Origin: JAITWN01 sp964437335
Lineage (GTDB): Bacteria; Pseudomonadota; Gammaproteobacteria; SZUA-140
Direction of reading: 5' to 3'
Assembly (NCBI GenBank): GCA_964437335.1
Contig: CAYTGL010000004.1
Span: 62,001 to 126,000 of the forward strand
DNA length: 64,000 nt
The translations under genes were made by a program, and so were the position numbers. How positions within the stretch are numbered: position 1 is the first letter of the stretch; every line of letters begins with the position of its first letter. The notes beneath the pieces were generated by a model. That model ran no database searches. It worked only from the letters and a program-made list of their open reading frames with translations, and was not told where the DNA came from. This document shows positions 57,695-64,000 of the stretch, piece after piece.

Positions 57695-60172
57695 ATGGAC
57701 AGCAATAAACCTCCTGTGTCGAACCCGTGGCAGTTGTTCCTGTCCCTGGCGCTCGCGATCGTGCTGGCTGGCTGCAACAGCGGCGCCGACACGGTCGCGA
57801 ACCCCGCCGGCGGCAACAATGCCGTGGTAGGCAACTATAGCGGGCCGGCGCCCGCGACTACCGACGTGCAGGCCTTCAAGCTGAACGTCTGGGACAACCT
57901 GGCCGCGGCGAACCGCTGCGGCAGTTGTCACGGCGCCGGCGGACAGCCGCCGCTGTTCGTCCGCAGCGACGACATCAACCTCGCGTATACCGCGGTGAAT
58001 CCGCTGGTCGATCTCGAGCAGCCGGCGCTTTCCCGCCTCGTCACCAAGGTCGCAGAGGGCCATAATTGCTGGCTCGCGAGCAACTTCGCCTGCGGTGATG
58101 TGATGACCGCGTACATTTCCGCATGGGCCGGCGATTCGGCCGGCAGTGTCCGCCAGATCCAGCTGACGCCGCCACCGATCCGCGACCCGGGCGCCAGCAG
58201 GAGTTTCCCGACCGATCCCGGCCTGTTCGCCGCAACCGTGTGGCCGGTACTGACCGCGAACTGCGCGGGCTGCCACAGCGCTGCCGCGACGATCCCGCAG
58301 TCGCCGTTATTCGCCGCCAATGATGTCGCGGCGGCATACCAGGCCGCGATGTCGAAGATCGACCTCGACAGCCCGGCGAATTCGCGCATGGTCGTGCGCC
58401 TGCGCGACGATTCCCATAACTGCTGGAACGTCTGCGCTAACGACGCGCAAGTCCTGCAGGACGCTATCGCCGCGATGGCCGCCCAGATCGAGATCACCAG
58501 CGTCGAGCAGGAACTGGTATTCAGCAAGGCGCTGCGCCTGACCGACGGCATCATCGCGAGCGGCGGCAGCCGCTACGAGAACAATCTGATCGCGCTCTAC
58601 GAGTTCAAGACTGGTGAAGGGAACATCGCCTACGACACCAGCGGCGTCGAGCCTGCGCTGAACCTGACGCTGAGCGGCAACTACGGCTGGGTCGGCGGCT
58701 GGGGCGTCGAGTTCAACGGCGGCAAGGCCCAGGGCGCCACGAACGCGAGCCGCAAACTCTACAACCTGATCCGTGCGACCGGCGAATACACGATAGAGGC
58801 ATGGACAGTCCCGGCGAATGTCACGCAGGAAGGGCCGGCGCGCATCGTCAGCTACTCCGGCGGCACCAACGCGCGCAATTTCACGATCGGCCAGACGCAG
58901 TACAACTACGACTTCCTGCATCGCAGCAGTACGACCGGCGCGAATGGCGACCCCGCGCTGTCGACCGCCGACGCCGACCAGCGCCTGCAGGCGACGCTGC
59001 AGCATGTCGTGATGACCTTCGATCCTGCCAACGGGCGCCGTATCTATGTCAACGGCGTGCTGACCGGTGATCTCGATCCGGTCAATGGCGGCACGCTGAC
59101 CGACTGGGACGACAGCTTCGCGTTCGTGCTCGGCAACGAGGCCAGCAGCGACCGTCCGTGGGCCGGCACGCTGCGCCAGGTCGCGATCCATAATCGCGCG
59201 CTGAACGGCGAGCAGGTCATGCAGAACTTCAACGCCGGCGTCGGCGAGAAATTCTTCCTGCTGTTCAGCCTCGGCGACCTGGTCGATGTTGAACAGAGCT
59301 ACCTCCTGTTCGAGGTCAGCCAGTTTGACAACTACGGCTACCTGTTTCACAGCCCGACCTTCATCAGCCTCGATCCCGCCGCCCAGCCCGACGGACTCGT
59401 GATCGCGGGCATCCGCATCGGCATCAACGGCAAGGAAGCCTCGCTGGGACAGGCGTACAGCACGCTGCTGACCGTGGTCTCGAGCAATCAGTACACCGGC
59501 GCCGGCCAGTTGCTGTCCGAAGTCGGCACCGTGATCGCGCTCGAGAACGGCCCGCAGGAGGACGAGTTTTTCCTTACCTTCGAAATACTCGGCAATCATG
59601 CGCATATTGCGACGCCGCCGGCCTTCATCCAGCCGGGTCCGCCGCCGGGGCTGGCGCCCGCCGCCGACATCGGCCTGCGCACCTTCGACCGGATCCACTA
59701 CACGATGGCCGCGGTCACTGATGTCAGCCCGTCGCAGAGCGCGGTGCGGACGACCTATGAAACGGTCAAGCAGCAGTTGCCCACGGTCGAGAACATCGAG
59801 GGCTTCCTGTCCGCGCACCAGATGGCGATCTCGCAGCTCGCGATCGAGTATTGCAACGCGCTGGTCAACAACCAGGGCCAGACGACGCGGACGAACTACT
59901 TCACCGGATTCGATTTCAACGCGGCGCCGCCCGCGGCGTTCGACAGCGCGAGCGAGCGCAACCTGATCATCGACCCGCTGCTGAACCGCATCATGGGCAC
60001 AGGGCTGCAGAGCCAACCCGACCCCGAAGATGTCCGGACCGAAGTAAACGGTCTGATCGGACGGCTCGCATCGTGCGCCACACCGGCCTGCTCGACCGCA
60101 TCGCGCACCGCCGACATCGTCAAGGCCAGCTGCGCCGCCGTGCTCGGCAGCGCGGTCATGCTGCTGCACTAG
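57695..60172 (+). CDS. LamG-domain lipoprotein with two heme-c motifs
   Basis: An 825-residue product. The lipobox LAGC is near residue 26. Two cytochrome motifs follow, Cys75-Gly-Ser-Cys78-His79 and Cys190-Ala-Gly-Cys193-His194. A concanavalin-like LamG domain spans about residues 300-480 (EYTIEAWTVPANVT and RRIYVNGVLTG). The remainder has no clear family; it holds three Cys near the C-terminus. Such proteins are surface-exposed and may bind carbohydrate or another ligand while carrying electrons. It sits between the single-heme and the Tat-exported gene. Confidence 0.83.
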   Translation: MDSNKPPVSNPWQLFLSLALAIVLAGCNSGADTVANPAGGNNAVVGNYSGPAPATTDVQAFKLNVWDNLAAANRCGSCHGAGGQPPLFVRSDDINLAYTAVNPLVDLEQPALSRLVTKVAEGHNCWLASNFACGDVMTAYISAWAGDSAGSVRQIQLTPPPIRDPGASRSFPTDPGLFAATVWPVLTANCAGCHSAAATIPQSPLFAANDVAAAYQAAMSKIDLDSPANSRMVVRLRDDSHNCWNVCANDAQVLQDAIAAMAAQIEITSVEQELVFSKALRLTDGIIASGGSRYENNLIALYEFKTGEGNIAYDTSGVEPALNLTLSGNYGWVGGWGVEFNGGKAQGATNASRKLYNLIRATGEYTIEAWTVPANVTQEGPARIVSYSGGTNARNFTIGQTQYNYDFLHRSSTTGANGDPALSTADADQRLQATLQHVVMTFDPANGRRIYVNGVLTGDLDPVNGGTLTDWDDSFAFVLGNEASSDRPWAGTLRQVAIHNRALNGEQVMQNFNAGVGEKFFLLFSLGDLVDVEQSYLLFEVSQFDNYGYLFHSPTFISLDPAAQPDGLVIAGIRIGINGKEASLGQAYSTLLTVVSSNQYTGAGQLLSEVGTVIALENGPQEDEFFLTFEILGNHAHIATPPAFIQPGPPPGLAPAADIGLRTFDRIHYTMAAVTDVSPSQSAVRTTYETVKQQLPTVENIEGFLSAHQMAISQLAIEYCNALVNNQGQTTRTNYFTGFDFNAAPPAAFDSASERNLIIDPLLNRIMGTGLQSQPDPEDVRTEVNGLIGRLASCATPACSTASRTADIVKASCAAVLGSAVMLLH

Positions 60173-60199
60173 CAGGAGAACCCTCGAGGACCCTCGATC

Positions 60200-61774
60200 A
60201 TGGCACGCCGACAAAAACACCTGGGTCTCGACGACCCGCTGCTCCATCCGGAACACAAGCGGCCGATCACGCGCCGCGATTTCATCGCCCAGGGCCTGCG
60301 CGCCGGCCTCGGCGTGGCCGTCGGCACCTCGTTGTTCAGCCTGTTCGCCGATCCACGCGCGGCCTGGGCGGCACTGTCGCCGGATCTCGAGACGCTCAAA
60401 AACGGTTGTGGCATCGCGACCCAGGGCGCGGGCAAGATCCCGTTCATCTGCTTCGATCTCGCCGGCGGCGCCAACATTGCCGGCTCGAACGTGCTGGTCG
60501 GACGCCAGGGCGGCCAGTTCGATTTCCTGACGACCGCCGGCTACAGCCGGCTCGGCCTGCCGGGCACGATGATCCCGAGTCTCGGCGCCGGTAACTTCAT
60601 CAATACCGATCTCGGTATCGCATTCCACACCGACAGCGCGTTCCTGCGCGGCATCCTCGAGAAGGCGGGCGGCCGCGCCGGCAGCATCAATGGCGCGATC
60701 ATCCCGGCGCGTTCCGACGACGACACCGGCAACAACCCGCACAACCCGATGTATGGCATCTATCGCGCCGGCGCCGACGGCAGCCTCGTCACGCTGATCG
60801 GGTCGCAGAGCTCGCAGTCCGGCGGCAACTCGATGGCCCCGGCCTCGATGATCGACGCAACGGTGCGCCCGACCAAGGTCGACCGGCCATCGGACGTCAC
60901 CGGCATGGTCGATACCGGCCAGTTGATCGGTGTATTGAGCCAGGGCGATGCGGTCGCGGTCATGGAGTCGATACAGCGCATCAGCGCGCGCAAGCTCGGG
61001 CGCGTCGACACCAAACTCAGCACCGACGCGGTGATCAAGGACCTCGTCAGCTGCGGCTATGTGAAGGCCGCGGACCTCGCCGACCGCTTCGGCAATCCGG
61101 CGACCCTGAACCCTGCGCTCGATCCGCTGATCGTCGGGCCGAACGGGATCTTCACCGAAGCCGAGCTCAATGGCGACGGCGAATTCCGCAAGACGGCGTC
61201 GGTCATGAAAATGGTCATCAGCGGCTTCGCCGGCGCCGGCACGATCACGATGGGCGGATACGACTATCATACCGGCGATCGCGCGACCGGCGAGCTGCGC
61301 GATCTGCGCGCCGGCCGCTGCATGGGCGCCTGCCTCGAATATGCCGCGCGCGTCGGCGTGCCGCTGATGCTCTACGTGTTCAGCGACGGCTCGGTGTTCA
61401 GCAACGGCATGATCGACGATACGGCGAACGGCCGCGGCAAGGGCGTGTGGACCGGTGACAACTCTTCGACCGCCGCGTCGCTGATCCTCATCTACAACCC
61501 GGGAGGGCGTCCGGCGCTGCTCGGCGCAACGCCTGAACAGCAGGCCCAGCACCAGCAAATCGGCTGGTACCGCGCCGAGGGTTCGGTAGAGACCGGGTCG
61601 ACCCCGGCCGCGAACAACGTGAACCTGCTGGTCGAGACCGTGATCCTGAACTATCTCGCACTGCACGGCGACCAGGGCAGCTTCGGCGCCCGGTTCCCCG
61701 GCCATGGACTCGGCAACGCCGCAATGCAGGATCGCCTGATCGCGTTCCAGCCTATCGTCAACGGAACGATCTGA
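60200..61774 (+). CDS. Tat-exported DUF1501-like protein
   Basis: A 524-residue product with a twin-arginine signal: RR at residues 25-26 in ITRRDFIAQGLRAG, followed by a hydrophobic stretch and AWA cleavage region. The body resembles DUF1501 proteins, which are thought to be hydrolases of the alkaline-phosphatase fold (VRYDLAGGxNIAGSN-like and GYDYHTGDRATGEL segments), but catalytic residues could not be fixed. In many genomes DUF1501 genes follow heme/Ig-domain genes, as here. It would be folded before export, so it may carry a cofactor. It is last in the plus-strand group. Confidence 0.78.
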   Translation: MARRQKHLGLDDPLLHPEHKRPITRRDFIAQGLRAGLGVAVGTSLFSLFADPRAAWAALSPDLETLKNGCGIATQGAGKIPFICFDLAGGANIAGSNVLVGRQGGQFDFLTTAGYSRLGLPGTMIPSLGAGNFINTDLGIAFHTDSAFLRGILEKAGGRAGSINGAIIPARSDDDTGNNPHNPMYGIYRAGADGSLVTLIGSQSSQSGGNSMAPASMIDATVRPTKVDRPSDVTGMVDTGQLIGVLSQGDAVAVMESIQRISARKLGRVDTKLSTDAVIKDLVSCGYVKAADLADRFGNPATLNPALDPLIVGPNGIFTEAELNGDGEFRKTASVMKMVISGFAGAGTITMGGYDYHTGDRATGELRDLRAGRCMGACLEYAARVGVPLMLYVFSDGSVFSNGMIDDTANGRGKGVWTGDNSSTAASLILIYNPGGRPALLGATPEQQAQHQQIGWYRAEGSVETGSTPAANNVNLLVETVILNYLALHGDQGSFGARFPGHGLGNAAMQDRLIAFQPIVNGTI

Positions 61775-61782
61775 CCTGCCCG

Positions 61783-62466
61783 CTAGCGCGCCGTCAGGCG
61801 TTCCAGCAACACCACCATCTGCCGGTTGATCGCGACATAAGACGCGGGCGGCGCCGCGCGCAGCGCGGCCTCCGACTGCACATACGCGCCGGTGACGAGT
61901 TCATCGCGGCAGTGCGAGATCAGCGCGTCGAGACTTTGTGGCGTTGTCTCAAGGTGAAACTGCAGGCCGAGCACCCGGCTGCCGATCCGGAACGCCTGGT
62001 TTGCACACGCCGCGCTGCTCGCGAGCCGCACCGCGCCCGGCGGCAGGTCGAAGGTTTCACCGTGCCAGTGCAAGACCTGCATGCGCGCCGGGAACGCGAA
62101 GACATCCGCCGGATCCGCGACGCTCTCGATGTCGTACCAGCCGATTTCCTTCTGCACCCCCGGATACACGCGCGCCCCGAATGCGCTCGCGATCAGTTGC
62201 GCGCCGAGACAGATGCCAAGCACCGGGATTCCGGCCCGGATGGCCTCGCGCAGAAACTGTTTTTCATCTCTCAACCAGGGTAGCGCTGTCTCGTCATTGA
62301 CGCTCATCGGGCCACCAAGCGCGATGATCAGGTCGAGGCCAGCAATGGGCGGTAGCGTCGGGGAATCAAAGAAGCGGGTGGTCGACCATCCGGACTGGTG
62401 TCGGGCGACCCATGATTCAATGCTACCCAGGCCTTCGAAAGGGACGTGCTGAAGGACGTGGATCAA
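61783..62466 (-). CDS. class I glutamine amidotransferase-like protein
   Basis: A 227-residue cytoplasmic protein with the triad Cys in GICLGAQLIA, His in GLQFHLETTP and a following Glu. The N-terminus (HVLQHVPFEGLGSIESW) is that of stand-alone GMP-synthase-like amidotransferases. It starts with a TTG at 62466, immediately after the stop of the upstream gene; GGAG lies six bases before, which supports this rare start. The acceptor is unknown. It ends nine bases after the convergent DUF1501-like gene. Confidence 0.9.
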   Translation of the reverse strand: MIHVLQHVPFEGLGSIESWVARHQSGWSTTRFFDSPTLPPIAGLDLIIALGGPMSVNDETALPWLRDEKQFLREAIRAGIPVLGICLGAQLIASAFGARVYPGVQKEIGWYDIESVADPADVFAFPARMQVLHWHGETFDLPPGAVRLASSAACANQAFRIGSRVLGLQFHLETTPQSLDALISHCRDELVTGAYVQSEAALRAAPPASYVAINRQMVVLLERLTAR

Positions 62467-63564
62467 TCAGGACTCCGGCGCTAATAGCAGGTCAGACCAG
62501 TCTATGGATTCGGTGACGACGGAGCTGCCGAGGTCGATCGTCAGCAATACCCCATCGGACTCGACGGTTGCGACGATGCTGCGGTTGGAGTTGACGAGTT
62601 TGATCTCTCCGGCGAAGGGGACATCGAGGAATGAGGCGGGTTTTCCTGCCTGCCAGGTGATCGGCGTCGAGCCAGTCGTCGCGACAGTCACGATGATTTC
62701 GCTCGACGGCGATGTCGTATAGCGGTTCAGCCGGCTATCGCCTTCGAGCGAAGCCTGCACGACGAGCGAATACTCGCCGGTGTCGTCGTTGTCGATGATA
62801 GTGATTCGGAACGGCCGGAACTGGTAATTGACCACGCTCAGAGGATGTGTCGGCTGCGTCAGAAAATGCTCGGCGTTCAGCCCGCCGATAATCCCTGCAG
62901 ACGGGTCTGCCGCAATCCGGATATCCGCTGTCAGTACACCGCCTGTCCGCGATGCCGAATAAACGAACTTATCGGTATAGCTCGTCCGTGTTCCGTTACC
63001 GTTATTGATCTGGAACGGTCCCAGAACCGCTGTCGCCTGGAAGTTCCAGTTGTTGACAGCGCTGGCCAAGTCGCCACTATGCAAAATCGCGGCGATCTCG
63101 AGCGTGCCGTCGACGAGCAGGCCTTCGATGGAACACTGAAAGAAAGCTGCGCGCAGCGCTTCACCGGGCGGCACGAAGAAGCCGGAGTTGTTGACCTCAT
63201 AGCTGAGCTGGTTGGTGCCCGGCCCCGGTTCGATTGACGCATTGCATTCCGGCATGAGTACCGCGTCGCCTCGCTGACGCGAGGGGTTCGTCAACAACCC
63301 AGCGCCCTTGTGCACCATCGTGGTCGTGATATCGCCGATCAACGCCAGCCGGCCGACCATCGCCATGACCGATTGCGTCAGTAATTCGGCATCCTCGGCG
63401 GTGATCTCGTCGATCGGTGTCGGCAGCGTCACGCTCGGGTCGGGATCGGGGTCAGGCGGCGGGGTTGGGCCGGCCGCTTCATTGTCCGAACTGCAGCTGC
63501 TACAGCCGCCCAGCAGAAGCACGGCCGCGAGAATTAGAGTGAGATATGCGGAACTTGCCTTCAT
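62467..63564 (-). CDS. hypothetical lipoprotein
   Basis: A 365-residue product with lipobox LLGGC near residue 21, then a Pro/Asp-rich stretch (PTPPPDPDPDP) and a beta-rich domain without recognised family. The C-terminal part has strands such as YQFRPFRITIIDNDD and EYSLVVQASLEG. It is adjacent to the amidotransferase gene, with no gap (TGA then TTG), so the two are co-translated. Function unknown. Confidence 0.8.
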   Translation of the reverse strand: MKASSAYLTLILAAVLLLGGCSSCSSDNEAAGPTPPPDPDPDPSVTLPTPIDEITAEDAELLTQSVMAMVGRLALIGDITTTMVHKGAGLLTNPSRQRGDAVLMPECNASIEPGPGTNQLSYEVNNSGFFVPPGEALRAAFFQCSIEGLLVDGTLEIAAILHSGDLASAVNNWNFQATAVLGPFQINNGNGTRTSYTDKFVYSASRTGGVLTADIRIAADPSAGIIGGLNAEHFLTQPTHPLSVVNYQFRPFRITIIDNDDTGEYSLVVQASLEGDSRLNRYTTSPSSEIIVTVATTGSTPITWQAGKPASFLDVPFAGEIKLVNSNRSIVATVESDGVLLTIDLGSSVVTESIDWSDLLLAPES

Positions 63565-63693
63565 TCGCAGCCCGCCGGGCGAGTGGCCCGGTTACCCTGA
63601 GGTACATATTATGCGGCATTTGCCGGAAAAACGCCCGGTGGATTTCGCCGGCCCCAGCAGAACTATCGGCAGATCAGTGAGATACTTGAAGGT

Positions 63694-63770
63694 TGGCGCG
63701 CCCTAGAGGATTCGAACCTCTGACCTTTGGAATCGGAATCCAACGCTCTATCCAACTGAGCTAAGGGCGC
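63694..63770 (-). tRNA. tRNA-Arg(CCG)
   Basis: A complete cloverleaf on the minus strand: acceptor stem GCGCCCT paired with AGGGCGC, D arm GCTC...GAGC, anticodon stem TTGGA paired with TCCAA with loop TTCCGAT (anticodon CCG), and T arm AGAGG-TTCGAAT-CCTCT. The discriminator is G and CCA is encoded. Confidence 0.97.
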
Positions 63771-63786
63771 TAAGTGGCGACCGGCA

Positions 63787-63815
63787 AGCATATGACAGCA
63801 TACCTGGCAAATCAA
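63787..63815 (-). promoter_or_regulatory. promoter of tRNA-Arg
   Basis: The -35 TTGATT (63810-63815) and -10 TATGCT (63787-63792) are separated by exactly 17 bases. The start would be about ten bases before the tRNA. Confidence 0.75.
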
Positions 63816-63843
63816 CCGCGCGACCGGGGGGTTTTCTATCTGT

Positions 63844-63867
63844 CACCACGACATGACATCCGTGGTG
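63844..63867. repeat. inverted repeat upstream of tRNA-Arg
   Basis: A seven-base-pair stem CACCACG/CGTGGTG with a ten-base loop. Neither strand has a T-run after it, so it is not a standard terminator. It lies between the partial gene at the window end and the tRNA promoter. Confidence 0.45.
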
Positions 63868-63937
63868 CACGGACATCATCAGGAGTCAGGCACGAACCGC
63901 TGCATCCAGCGCGGCGGTAGATGAGATCAAGGGCCGG

Positions 63938-64000
63938 TCACAGCGGGCGCAATGCGGCGCCCGGATCCTTGGCCTTCATTTTCTTGATGACGCCGGCGAG
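63938..64000 (-). CDS. 3' end of an unidentified gene
   Basis: The last 20 codons plus TGA of a minus-strand frame entering from outside the window; the tail is basic (VIKKMKAKDPG) and ends RPL. It is too short to identify. The frame has the codon use of neighbouring genes, which is the only support. Confidence 0.4.
   Translation of the reverse strand, partial: LAGVIKKMKAKDPGAALRPL

Noticed and set aside
58307..61705. A 1132-codon minus-strand frame opposite the LamG and DUF1501-like genes
   Set aside because: It is antisense to two well-supported genes, has an Arg/Ala/Val-rich shadow composition and no recognisable domain.
63844..63867. Inverted repeat near tRNA-Arg considered as a terminator or integration site
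   Set aside because: No T-run on either strand, and no integrase gene or repeated tRNA end is visible.

Overview
The window is GC-rich, gene-dense bacterial chromosome, almost certainly from a gammaproteobacterium outside the well-studied genera. The main reason is conserved gene order. A penicillin-binding protein 1A gene is divergent from pilMNOPQ, which leads into aroK-aroB, a damX-like gene, gltB-gltD and hemE, as in Pseudomonas and relatives. polA is followed by a probable small RNA gene, engB and dsbA, also a gammaproteobacterial order. No insertion sequence, prophage or CRISPR array was seen.

Layout. 1-1020: 3' part of comM. 1010-14146 (minus): an unknown methyltransferase-like gene, hemE, gltD, gltB (with its own promoter), damX-like, a WGR-domain gene, dgt, aroB and aroK. 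14260-21263 (minus): an Ig-domain lipoprotein, then the type IV pilus assembly genes pilQPONM. 21481-23937: PBP1A. 23961-27594 (minus): gltA, mdh and maeB, a carbon-metabolism block. 27740-30086 (minus): rpmE with a clear promoter and terminator, an isolated gspC, a DUF2782 gene and a LOG-family gene. 30182-36209 (plus, except engB): polA, a probable C-rich small RNA, engB, dsbA and an acetolactate-synthase-like gene. 36206-41393: a phosphatase/nuclease-fold gene, a predicted Cys-His-Asp protein, a SulP transporter with two YeeE-type half-transporters, a cupin, and a small membrane protein.

The most distinctive part is 41426-56128 (minus), a run of 14 tightly packed, often overlapping genes. 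It encodes one ExbB/TolQ-type protein, two ExbD/TolR-type proteins, a TonB-like protein with an AgmX/PglI-type C-terminus, a 1522-residue periplasmic repeat protein, a TPR lipoprotein, three predicted outer-membrane barrels, a TlpA-type thioredoxin and a DUF4266 lipoprotein. A heme-c propeller lipoprotein starts the run. The parts list resembles the Agl-Glt envelope machinery of Myxococcus. Divergently (56468-61774) lie three exported proteins: one with a heme-c motif, one LamG lipoprotein with two heme-c motifs, and one Tat-exported protein. Together these look like a proton-motive-force-driven envelope system of unknown function placed next to a surface redox or binding module.

61783-64000 (minus): a class I amidotransferase-like gene, a lipoprotein, tRNA-Arg(CCG) with a good promoter, and the last codons of an unidentified gene.
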